This document shows, one piece after another, positions 1 to 7,874 of a DNA stretch of 64,000 nt (position 1 is its first letter; the number at the start of each line of letters is the position of its first letter). The stretch comes from JBAXGW01 sp037139195 (GTDB taxonomy: Bacteria > Bacteroidota > Bacteroidia > Bacteroidales > JAHJDW01): assembly GCA_037139195.1 (NCBI GenBank), contig JBAXGW010000002.1, positions 74,651-138,650 on the forward strand, read 5' to 3'. Made by a program: the position numbers and the translations under genes. The notes under the pieces were generated by a model. The model had not been told where the DNA came from, ran no database searches, and worked only from the letters and a program-made list of their open reading frames with translations.

Positions 1-998
1 ACATCTGTTCCTCTTGAAAAATATATACGTTCAAAGGAGCATGCTTTTCTTTCTGTAGGTTCTTTACATAAAACTTCGTTTACATCGCCATTTTTCTTAA
101 TAATAACAGCATGTCCGGGTTTTATTTCTTTAATTTTTTCAATTGGAACATTTAATGCAGTTTGAATAACGGGTCTTTCAGAAGTAATAACTGCTATTTC
201 ATCATCGTGATAATAAAATGCAGGACGAATTCCAGAAGGGTCTCTTAGCACAAATGCATCGCCATGCCCTAGCAATCCAGCAATAGCATAACCTCCGTCC
301 CAACGTTTACACGAACGAGTTAAAATATGTTGAAGGTCAAGGTTTTCTGCAACTAATTTTGTTATTTCAATATTATCAATACCTTGATCTTTGTATCTTC
401 TGAAATCTTTTTCTACTTCCTTATCAAGAAAACTACCTACTTTTTCGAGAATTGTAATGGTGTCGGCTTTTTCAACAGGATTTTGACCTTTTTTAACTAG
501 TAAATCAAATAATTCATTAACATTTGTAAGATTAAAATTTCCAGCTAACACAAGATTGCGAGTGAGCCAATTGTTTTGACGAATAAATGGATGGCATGCT
601 TCAATGTCATTTTTCCCAAAAGTTCCATATCTCAAATGTCCAATAAATAGCTCACCAGTAAATTCTAAGTTCTGTTTAAGCCAATTAACATCGTTTAGCG
701 AATCTGGATTATGTTCAAATTCCTTTTCAAATTGAGCATTTACTTCTTTGAAAATATCTTTTATAGGAGTATTTGTATTTGAGCGAACTCGATTTATGAA
801 CTTTTTGCCAGGCTCTACATCAAACTTAACACATGCAATTCCAGCTCCATCCTGACCACGATTATGCTGTTTCTCCATTAAAAGATATAGTTTATTCAAT
901 CCGTAGAAAGATGAACCATATTTTTTATAATAATATTCTAGTGGTTTTAGTAATCGCAGAACAACGATACCGCATTCGTGTTTAATTTGGTCGCTCAT
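1..998 (-). CDS. purF: Amidophosphoribosyltransferase, N-terminal part (3' end outside window)
   Basis: Glutamine PRPP amidotransferase, the first committed step of purine synthesis. It makes phosphoribosylamine from PRPP and glutamine in the cytoplasm. I translated the minus strand from the ATG at 998; about 332 residues are inside the window and the reading frame stays open to the left edge, so the C-terminal phosphoribosyltransferase part is missing. The N-terminus reads MSDQIKHECGIVV, placing the nucleophile Cys at residue 9 after a short leader, as in Bacteroidota members of the family. Further class-II glutaminase features are the RGQDGAGIA, GHLRYGT and AGNFNLTN segments and the DPSGIRPAFYY stretch. 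The start is supported by a TAACTTTG element about 30 nt upstream. Identity is secure; only truncation by the window edge is unusual. Confidence 0.93.
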   Translation of the reverse strand, partial: MSDQIKHECGIVVLRLLKPLEYYYKKYGSSFYGLNKLYLLMEKQHNRGQDGAGIACVKFDVEPGKKFINRVRSNTNTPIKDIFKEVNAQFEKEFEHNPDSLNDVNWLKQNLEFTGELFIGHLRYGTFGKNDIEACHPFIRQNNWLTRNLVLAGNFNLTNVNELFDLLVKKGQNPVEKADTITILEKVGSFLDKEVEKDFRRYKDQGIDNIEITKLVAENLDLQHILTRSCKRWDGGYAIAGLLGHGDAFVLRDPSGIRPAFYYHDDEIAVITSERPVIQTALNVPIEKIKEIKPGHAVIIKKNGDVNEVLCKEPTERKACSFERIYFSRGTD

Positions 999-1026
999 AT
1001 TAAGTCTGTTATCAATGTTGAGCATA

Positions 1027-1034
1027 CAAAGTTA
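1027..1034 (-). promoter_or_regulatory. Putative purF -7 promoter element
   Basis: Read on the minus strand this is TAACTTTG, a match to the Bacteroidota -7 consensus TAnnTTTG, about 30 nt before the purF ATG. No convincing -33 TTG lies at the usual 17-20 nt further upstream, so the call rests on the -7 match and position only. Confidence 0.45.
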
Positions 1035-1183
1035 CAGACCTTTTTATTGAAAAACTAATTGAAATGGATTAAAAAGCTATTAATTTTTTAACTTAATAAA
1101 TAACTAGTAATATTTTTAATCAAAAAAACATTTTAATAAAATAATGCTCAGACTATTTAAAAAAGACATTACCTTTTTTGAAT

Positions 1184-2041
1184 TCAAAATAATTTTAATT
1201 GTTCTTCTTTTTGATAAAACTTCATTTTGGTATCAATACCCAACTCGAAACATCTTTTATAAAAAAAAGAATAGAGTTGTTTTGCATCTAGTGAATCACA
1301 GAAGTATTTGTTTTCAAAGTGATTTTCATATTTTTCTCTAACACCCGTAAAGTTAGCATCTAATTTTTTGAAAAAGAACTCTCTAGATCCTTTTCGAAGT
1401 GTAACACCAAAATATGGAATTATGTATTTAGCACCATATTTATGAGCTTTTTCTACAATATCATTAACTGATTTTTCATTATCATTAATAAAGGGCAAAA
1501 CTGGCATTAATGTGATTCCTGTGTAAATACCTTTTTTTGCAAGTTCATTTATTGCTTCAAAGCGAAGGGAAGGTGATGGAGCAAATGGTTCTGTTACTTT
1601 TGCTATATAATCATCTGCTGTAGTAAAAGAAAATGAAATTGCGGCATAAGTTTTTGAAATTTCTTTAATTAAATTGATGTCCTCTATCACTAAATTACTT
1701 TTAGTAATAATATGGATTGGAAAGTGCTTTTTTGAAATTATTTCTAATGCTTTTCTAGAAAGCCGATATCTGCTTTCTAGGGGCATATACGGATCATTCA
1801 TTGAGCCAAAACCTATAGTTCCTTTAATTTTTGTTCTGGCTAGCTCTTTTTCCAGAAGATTAATCGCATTTATTTTAATTGATGGTTGAGCAAAATTTTC
1901 AATTTTATAACAATCGCTTCTACTATCACAATAAATACAAGCATGCTGACATCCTCTATACAAATTCATATTGTATGTGAGACCAAAAAAAGAATCATTC
2001 TTAACTTTTGATAGAATTGACTTTGCAACTATTTGATGCAT
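1184..2041 (-). CDS. SPL-family radical SAM protein
   Basis: A 285-residue radical SAM enzyme of the spore-photoproduct-lyase-like (SplB/Rv2578c) type. The cluster motif CxxxCxxC is seen as CQHACIYC near residue 34, preceded by the family's NLYRG segment. Further on are FGSMNDPYMPLE and ITKSNLVIEDINLI, typical of this group. Reaction and substrate are unknown for these non-sporulating homologues; a DNA or nucleotide repair role is often assumed from SPL but not shown. The gene begins 41 nt after the T9SS protein gene on the same strand and could share its transcript. The N-terminus is complete (MHQIVAKSILSK), and the length is usual for the family. Confidence 0.85.
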   Translation of the reverse strand: MHQIVAKSILSKVKNDSFFGLTYNMNLYRGCQHACIYCDSRSDCYKIENFAQPSIKINAINLLEKELARTKIKGTIGFGSMNDPYMPLESRYRLSRKALEIISKKHFPIHIITKSNLVIEDINLIKEISKTYAAISFSFTTADDYIAKVTEPFAPSPSLRFEAINELAKKGIYTGITLMPVLPFINDNEKSVNDIVEKAHKYGAKYIIPYFGVTLRKGSREFFFKKLDANFTGVREKYENHFENKYFCDSLDAKQLYSFFYKRCFELGIDTKMKFYQKEEQLKLF

Positions 2042-2082
2042 TTTAGGAATAATTGCTCAATTTTAATATGAGAAAAATCAGT

Positions 2083-2868
2083 TTATTCCTTAATAAATTG
2101 CTTTCTAATTAGATTGTTGTTTTGAAAATATTCTATAAAATATAATCCTTTGGAAAAATTTGACACATCAATCTTTGTTACATTTTCAACAGAAGTAATT
2201 AATGATCCTATAGAATTATAAATATTTATAGATCCACTAATGTTTGCAATTTGCAGTTCGTTAAAAACAGGATTTGGGTAAATATTAGCAAAATTACCCT
2301 CATTTTTAATGATGCTATTAGCTATTGCTTGGTTAAATACTACTGTAGGTTTTGCATTCGACTCAAAAACTTCTGCGGTATTATTAGCAAATACACTATA
2401 ATTGTATATTGTAGAAATTACATTGCTTTGTTTTGAAACGTATTCCGGCATCGGATAAATGGCATTATTAGAGTTATTAACAAAATAAACTACTAGATTT
2501 TCGCCAGCAAATTCATAAGGTGTATTGAAATTAATTGTAAGGAAATTATTATTAATATCAATATTTCCAGAAAAAACTTTAACAACATTGTTTATTAATG
2601 ACAAATCAATTGATGAATTTTCAGTAGATGCAAGATATATTTCGCAATTCTCAAGTTTAGCATTTATGGAGTTTTTAAGAAAAAGAGTAATACTTCCAAT
2701 ATTTTGCTGAGCAACTTCTGATTTGTTATAAATTGAAGCTGACCATGAATATTCATAATAAGAATACAATGGAAACTTACTATTATAAGATGTTACATTA
2801 TTATTTTGTGAGTAACTTCCTGAGCTTGTAGCAATTAGAAGAATGGCAAAAAAAACAATTTTTTTCAT
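2083..2868 (-). CDS. Secreted protein with T9SS C-terminal sorting domain
   Basis: A 261-residue exported protein of unknown function. Residues 1-20 form a signal peptide ending near SGSYSQ. The middle (about 30-165) is a beta-rich region with asparagine- and serine-rich stretches that I do not recognise, although its FLKNSINAKLENCEIYLA and FNTPYEFAGENLVVYFVN segments resemble beta-sandwich modules in other Bacteroidota surface proteins. The last 70 residues are a type A T9SS sorting domain (YPNPVFNELQI, then FSKGLYFIEYFQNNNLIRKQFIKE). The protein should cross the outer membrane by T9SS and be anchored or released at the surface. Confidence 0.8.
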   Translation of the reverse strand: MKKIVFFAILLIATSSGSYSQNNNVTSYNSKFPLYSYYEYSWSASIYNKSEVAQQNIGSITLFLKNSINAKLENCEIYLASTENSSIDLSLINNVVKVFSGNIDINNNFLTINFNTPYEFAGENLVVYFVNNSNNAIYPMPEYVSKQSNVISTIYNYSVFANNTAEVFESNAKPTVVFNQAIANSIIKNEGNFANIYPNPVFNELQIANISGSINIYNSIGSLITSVENVTKIDVSNFSKGLYFIEYFQNNNLIRKQFIKE

Positions 2869-2890
2869 TTGGAAAGAATTTTATGTGTCG

Positions 2891-2898
2891 CAAAATTA
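2891..2898 (-). promoter_or_regulatory. Putative -7 element of the T9SS protein gene
   Basis: Minus-strand TAATTTTG, fitting TAnnTTTG, 23 nt before the start codon at 2868. No clear -33 partner is visible. Confidence 0.4.
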
Positions 2899-3040
2899 CT
2901 TTTCTTTATTTATGTTATGAAAGAAAGAGCATAATCGTTATTAACAATTTTGATTGTTTTTATTAACATTGACTTGATTGGGGAAAAACATATTTTAGAA
3001 TTATTAAATATAAAATTTAGTTAATTTAAAATTAAATTAA

Positions 3041-3048
3041 TAAATTTG
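3041..3048 (+). promoter_or_regulatory. Putative -7 element of the first siaC-like gene
   Basis: TAAATTTG, 28 nt before the ATG at 3077. The region from here to the start codon is nearly repeated in front of the second copy (3491-3526), showing that the duplication included the promoter. The -33 region here is AT-only without a clear TTG. Confidence 0.5.
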
Positions 3049-3076
3049 TTATATTAACTACAAAAAACACTGTTTG

Positions 3077-3454
3077 ATGGGAATATTACGTATAAATGCA
3101 ACGAATGAATTGCCAGAAATTTTTCTAGATTCATACAATTCAACCCTTAGTTTTTCTGGCATATCAAAACCAGAAAATATATTTGAGCTTTTTAATACTT
3201 TAATGAAATGGATTAATGAGTCAAAAAATGATTTTAAGAATAAAATAATTTGCAATTTTTATTTTAAATACGTTAATACATCATCAAAGAAAATGATATT
3301 CGAACTTTTACAAGAATTAAAAAAAATAGCAATAGAAAAAGAGCTGTCTCTTGAAGTCAATTGGTCGCATAGAAAAATTGATGATGATATTTTAGAAATT
3401 GGAACTGAGTTTGAAGACTTAATTAGTCATAATTTTAATTATATAATAAAATAA
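3077..3454 (+). CDS. SiaC-family regulatory phosphoprotein (DUF1987), copy 1
   Basis: A 125-residue single-domain protein matching the SiaC/DUF1987 family. In Pseudomonas aeruginosa SiaC is a cytoplasmic switch protein: kinase SiaB phosphorylates it on a Thr, phosphatase SiaA reverses this, and unphosphorylated SiaC activates the diguanylate cyclase SiaD. Seen here: the N-terminal LPEIFLDSYNSTLSFSG strand region, the family SxPEN turn (SKPEN), and KYVNTSSKKM, where Thr68 occupies the phosphorylated position. I start at the ATG at 3077; a TTG directly before it is in frame but less likely. It is 71% or so identical by eye to the next gene. No diguanylate cyclase (GGDEF) or SiaB gene is nearby, so the downstream partner is unknown. 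Confidence 0.85.
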   Translation: MGILRINATNELPEIFLDSYNSTLSFSGISKPENIFELFNTLMKWINESKNDFKNKIICNFYFKYVNTSSKKMIFELLQELKKIAIEKELSLEVNWSHRKIDDDILEIGTEFEDLISHNFNYIIK

Positions 3455-3469
3455 TTTTTTTAAAATTAG

Positions 3470-3498
3470 TTGGAAAGTAAATTTATTTTATAAATTTG
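3470..3498 (+). promoter_or_regulatory. Promoter of the second siaC-like gene
   Basis: TTG at 3470-3472, 18 nt spacer, then TAAATTTG at 3491-3498: a good Bacteroidota-type -33/-7 pair 28 nt before the ATG at 3527. It suggests that the second copy, and perhaps the kinase after it, can be transcribed independently of the first. Confidence 0.6.
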
Positions 3499-3526
3499 TT
3501 GAGTAAACATATAAAAACACTATTTG

Positions 3527-3904
3527 ATGGGAGTTTTACGTATAGAACCTACGCAAGAAATGCCAGAAATTTTTCTGGATTCATACAATTCAACACTGAA
3601 TTTTTCAGGAGTTTCTAGACCTGAAAATGTTTTTGATTTATATAATACAATAATGGATTGGATTGAAGAATCAAGCTGTGATTTTAAAAAAGAAATAATT
3701 TGTAATTTTTCTTTTAGATACATAAATACATCATCAAAAAAAATGATATTTGAGATTTTACGTGAATTACATAAAATTTCGTTCGATGCCAATATTCCCC
3801 TTAATGTAAATTGGACGTATAGAAAAATTGATGAAGACATTTTAGAACTAGGGGAGGAATTTGAAGAACTTATTGATCACAAATTCAACTATATTGTAAA
3901 TTAA
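3527..3904 (+). CDS. SiaC-family regulatory phosphoprotein (DUF1987), copy 2
   Basis: The same 125-residue length and layout as the preceding gene: RIEPTQEMPEIFLDSY, the SRPEN turn, and RYINTSSKKM with Thr68 in the position phosphorylated in SiaC. Differences from copy 1 cluster in residues 36-60 and 85-125, so the two could bind different partners while remaining substrates of one kinase/phosphatase pair. The stop at 3904 is 23 nt before the ATG of the propeller histidine kinase, consistent with co-transcription. The ATG at 3527 is preferred over the in-frame TTG at 3524. The role as a partner-switch protein is inferred from the family and from the PP2C phosphatase gene in this locus. Confidence 0.87.
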   Translation: MGVLRIEPTQEMPEIFLDSYNSTLNFSGVSRPENVFDLYNTIMDWIEESSCDFKKEIICNFSFRYINTSSKKMIFEILRELHKISFDANIPLNVNWTYRKIDEDILELGEEFEELIDHKFNYIVN

Positions 3905-3927
3905 ACCCAAAAAACTCCTTGAAATCA

Positions 3928-6900
3928 ATGCCCACTAAAAGGATTATTTTTTTACTTTTAACTTTGATGCCTTTTTTCTGCACATTAAAAAAAAGCAATG
4001 CTCAGAGTTATAATTTTCAGTACTATACCGTTGCAGAAGGCTTGGCTCAATCACAAATTTATTCAATAATTGAAGATAGCCGAGGCTATATGTGGTTTGG
4101 ATCTGATGGTGGTGGCATTAGCCAATTTGACGGCTTACACTTTAAAACATACACTGAAGACGACGGTCTTTGCAACAATCAAATTCGCGCAATTTTTGAA
4201 GATAACAATAAAAATATTTGGATTGGAGCAAATCAAAATTATATAAGTTTTTTTGATGGGAAAAAATTTAAAACTTACAATTCAAAATCTGGACTTAAAA
4301 GTCATACCTATCAAACATTTGCTCAAACAAAGAATGGAACAATATGGACAGGAAGCAAATACAGTGGCTTGTATTATTTAGAAAATGACAAATTTAAAAG
4401 CTTTCAACTTGAAAAAAATAATGACACTATAGATGTTTCGGTATTATTTAAAGATAATACAGGAAAACTATGGGTAGGAACTAGAGACAATGGACTATAT
4501 GTATTAGAATCTAACAAGATAATAAAAAAATTCAATGTATCTACCGGATTTTTAAGCAATAATATAAACTGTATTAATCAAGACAAGAAAAACCGAATTT
4601 GGATCGGAACTAATATCGGGGCAGTCTGTTTAAACGGAGAAAGCACACAATTATTTTTGCAAAAAGGAATCTTCGAAGACCCTAATATTGTTAGCATTGC
4701 TTTTGATTTAAAAAATAATGTTTGGTTTGGAAGCTCACAGGAAGGTGTTTGTAAATATGATGGAACCAATTTTAAGCTTCTAAATGAATCAAATGGATTG
4801 CAGTCCATTTATACCACCTCAATTATAGCAGACCGATTTGGGAATATTTGGATTGGAGCTGCCAATAGTCCAGGTTTATGCAAATTTGAAAGCGAACGAT
4901 TCAGCTATTTATCCAAATTAAATGGATTGCCTTCAAACATTGTCATGTCAATATATCAAGACAACAAAAATGCCTATTGGTTTGGAACTTATGGCGGCGG
5001 CTTGTGTAAATTAGATAATGGAGTATTTAAAACTTGGAATCAAAAAAATGGCCTATGTTCAAATGTTATTTACACAATAACACAAGACAAAAACAATAAC
5101 TTTTATGCAGGTTCAAAGGATAACGGATTTAGTATTATTAAAAATGGACAAATATCAAACTTTTCTATAAAAAACGGGTTGCCTTCTAATAGAGTGTATT
5201 CATTTGAGTTTGCTAAAGAAAATGTTTGGATTGGAACCAATGGCGGAGGATTAAGTTTATTTAAAAAAGGGAAGTTTGCTAATTTTAAAACAAATGATGG
5301 CTTAAGCTCCTTAGATGTTTATGATTTGATTATTGACAAACAAGAACGACTTTGGATAGCAACCGAAAGTGGAGGAATATTTATACTCGACAATGCTTAC
5401 AATGAAGAATATTTTAATAATTCACAACTATTTAAATCAAATATCCATCATTTTGATGTTTTTAAAAAGAAAATTCAAGTACTTTCACTTGTGATGGATT
5501 CTATAGGAGTTGTTTGGATTGGCACATTTGGCAATGGCGTTTATTCCTATGATGGGAAAAACCTAAATAATTATACAACAAAAAATGGATTAAATTCAAA
5601 TTATATATATCTAGTTCATGCCGATAAAAATGGTTGTATATGGACTGGTACAGAAAAAGGTATTAATAAGTTGTCTTTTAAAAATGGACAACTAGATCAA
5701 ATCAGAACATATAGTAAATCAGAAGGATTTAATGGCATAGAAACAAATTTAAATGCTGTTCTTGAGGATAATAAAGATAATTTATGGTTTGGAACTGTTC
5801 TTGGAGCAACTGTTTATAATTCGAAAGATGATAAAATAAATTTTCTAGCACCAACAACCAACATTACAGATATTAACCTATTTTTTGAAAAAATTGATTG
5901 GAGCAAATATTCCAGTAATTTAAGTTCATGGTATAAGGTGCCTGATAACTTTGTTTTAAACTATGACGAGAATCATATCACTTTCAATTTCATTGGAATA
6001 GACATGATTAATAGCGACAAAGTAAGCTATCAATATATTTTAGAAGGATTTGACACAAAATGGTCACCAAAATCAACCAAAACAGATGCTACATTTTCAA
6101 ACTTACCCTCTGGCGAATATATTTTTAAAGTAAAATCATGTAATAGCAATGGAATTTGGTCAAGTGAAAAAGCTATCCATTTTACCGTTTTAAGTCCATT
6201 TTGGAAAAAATGGTGGTTTCAAGTCTCGTTGTTAATTATTGTTTTAAGTTCATTCATTTTGTTTTTTAAATATAGAACGCGCCAACTGGCTATTGAAAAG
6301 AAAAACTTAGAAGAATTGGTAGAAAAAAGAACCATAAAAATTTCAAAGCAAAAAGAAGAAATTCAAGAACAAGCCAATAAACTAGAAGAAGCAAATACAG
6401 AATTAGAAAAACTTTCAATTGTTGCCCGAGAAACTGACAATTCTATAGCTATTGCTGATAAAGATGGAAATATTGAATGGGTAAACGAAGGATTTACTAG
6501 ATTATTTGGATATACCCTTGAGGAATTTTTAATTACAAAAGGCAAAAATTTAATTGAAGGAAGTAGTAATCCTAATATAAAATCAGAAATTGTTTCTTGT
6601 ATTGAAACTAGAAATCCAGTTACTTATATTTCTCAAACTGAAACAAAATACCGGAATAAAATTTGGATACAAACAACCTTGTCTCCTGTAACCGACTCAA
6701 ATGATAGTTTGATAAAAATTGTGGCAATAGATTCTGACATTTCTGCTTTAAAACTTGCTGAAGTTGAAATTAATCTTCAGAAAGAAGAAATATTATCTCA
6801 AAGAGATCAATTGTCTCAAAGCCTAAAATTGCTTAAAGAACTAGAAGAATTTAAAGATGCCCAAGCAGCAATGATTGTTCACGATTTAAAAAACCCCTTA

Positions 6901-7758
6901 AGCTTCATACTTAACTTTGCCTCGAAAAGTGCCAGTGATTTAGGAAACAAATTAATAAGGCAAGCTGCCCGTCAATCGCTAAATTTAGTGCTTAACATTT
7001 TAGATGTTCAAAAATATGAAAAGGCAGAAATGAAGTTAGAATTATTGCCATGCAATATAAGTTCTATGTGTTCTATTGCACTTCAAGATGTTGAAGTTTT
7101 TATTGATGACAAAAGTTTACAAATTGAGAATAATATTCCTGCAGAATTTATGGCAAATGCCGATCAAGACATTATTGTAAGGGTTTTAATGAATCTGATT
7201 ACAAACGCCATTAAATATTCACCAAATGGAGGAAAATTAGAATTTTCGGCTGTTAAACAGGATTCATTTATTAAAATTGGAGTGAAAGACAATGGTGAAG
7301 GCATAAGTAAAGAACTACAAGAATCTGTTTTTGAAAAATTCTCTCAAGTAAAAGCAAAATCAATTGGAGCAGCTCGTTCAACAGGATTAGGATTAACTTT
7401 TTGCAAATTAGCAGTGGAATCGCATGGCGGAAAAATCTGGATTGAATCTGAGTTAGGGAAAGGAGCCTCTTTCTTTTTTACTCTTTTAGGTGCTAATGAT
7501 ATTGAGGTTACTAAGAAAGAAGAATTAAAAAAAGAAATTGTAGTGCTTACAGAAGAGGAAATAAAAATATTAAGAAATTTCCAAAATAAAATAGAAAAAA
7601 TGGATATATATGAGACAAGCGAAAATTTATTACTGGTAGACAGTATAAAAGCAAGTCTTGATTCAACAGGAATTTTCTATTTTACTACTGAACTAGAAAA
7701 TGCAATATTAAATTTTAATGAAGTCAAAATTGCACATCTTTTGGATCTTTTAAAGTAA
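3928..7758 (+). CDS. Two-component propeller / PAS / histidine kinase
   Basis: A 1276-residue membrane sensor kinase. A signal peptide (1-26) is followed by many two-component-regulator propeller repeats (about 27-640, recurring WIGTxxGG and NGL motifs) forming periplasmic beta-propellers, then a Y_Y_Y domain (about 675-750), one transmembrane helix near 760-780, a coiled coil, a PAS domain (about 830-935), another coil, and a kinase core. His985 lies in MIVHDLKNPL; the N box (NLITNAIKYSPNGG), G1 (DNGEGIS) and G2 (STGLGLTFCK) are intact, so it should be active. A C-terminal helical tail (about 1205-1276) follows the ATPase domain and recurs in the next gene. Unlike classic propeller HTCS proteins it has no receiver or AraC domain, so output must go to a separate protein; the receiver-PP2C protein of this locus is the obvious candidate. 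ATG 3928 is chosen over an in-frame TTG at 3919. Confidence 0.93.
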   Translation: MPTKRIIFLLLTLMPFFCTLKKSNAQSYNFQYYTVAEGLAQSQIYSIIEDSRGYMWFGSDGGGISQFDGLHFKTYTEDDGLCNNQIRAIFEDNNKNIWIGANQNYISFFDGKKFKTYNSKSGLKSHTYQTFAQTKNGTIWTGSKYSGLYYLENDKFKSFQLEKNNDTIDVSVLFKDNTGKLWVGTRDNGLYVLESNKIIKKFNVSTGFLSNNINCINQDKKNRIWIGTNIGAVCLNGESTQLFLQKGIFEDPNIVSIAFDLKNNVWFGSSQEGVCKYDGTNFKLLNESNGLQSIYTTSIIADRFGNIWIGAANSPGLCKFESERFSYLSKLNGLPSNIVMSIYQDNKNAYWFGTYGGGLCKLDNGVFKTWNQKNGLCSNVIYTITQDKNNNFYAGSKDNGFSIIKNGQISNFSIKNGLPSNRVYSFEFAKENVWIGTNGGGLSLFKKGKFANFKTNDGLSSLDVYDLIIDKQERLWIATESGGIFILDNAYNEEYFNNSQLFKSNIHHFDVFKKKIQVLSLVMDSIGVVWIGTFGNGVYSYDGKNLNNYTTKNGLNSNYIYLVHADKNGCIWTGTEKGINKLSFKNGQLDQIRTYSKSEGFNGIETNLNAVLEDNKDNLWFGTVLGATVYNSKDDKINFLAPTTNITDINLFFEKIDWSKYSSNLSSWYKVPDNFVLNYDENHITFNFIGIDMINSDKVSYQYILEGFDTKWSPKSTKTDATFSNLPSGEYIFKVKSCNSNGIWSSEKAIHFTVLSPFWKKWWFQVSLLIIVLSSFILFFKYRTRQLAIEKKNLEELVEKRTIKISKQKEEIQEQANKLEEANTELEKLSIVARETDNSIAIADKDGNIEWVNEGFTRLFGYTLEEFLITKGKNLIEGSSNPNIKSEIVSCIETRNPVTYISQTETKYRNKIWIQTTLSPVTDSNDSLIKIVAIDSDISALKLAEVEINLQKEEILSQRDQLSQSLKLLKELEEFKDAQAAMIVHDLKNPLSFILNFASKSASDLGNKLIRQAARQSLNLVLNILDVQKYEKAEMKLELLPCNISSMCSIALQDVEVFIDDKSLQIENNIPAEFMANADQDIIVRVLMNLITNAIKYSPNGGKLEFSAVKQDSFIKIGVKDNGEGISKELQESVFEKFSQVKAKSIGAARSTGLGLTFCKLAVESHGGKIWIESELGKGASFFFTLLGANDIEVTKKEELKKEIVVLTEEEIKILRNFQNKIEKMDIYETSENLLLVDSIKASLDSTGIFYFTTELENAILNFNEVKIAHLLDLLK

Positions 7759-7795
7759 AAATCAATTATATACGCTTTTTCAAAAATCACCTATT

Positions 7796-7803
7796 TAAAT
7801 TTG
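7796..7803 (+). promoter_or_regulatory. Possible internal -7 element in the signalling locus
   Basis: TAAATTTG in the 116-nt gap between the two kinase genes, 71 nt before the next start codon. No good -33 is present. An imperfect palindrome (TTCTAA / TTTAGAA) follows it. It would allow the degenerate kinase and the phosphatase to be expressed apart from the active kinase. Confidence 0.3.
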
Positions 7804-7874
7804 GTTTCTAATAATTATTTAGAATTTTTATTTTTCATGAAGTATAAATTACAGATTTTCAAGTCTTAATAAAC

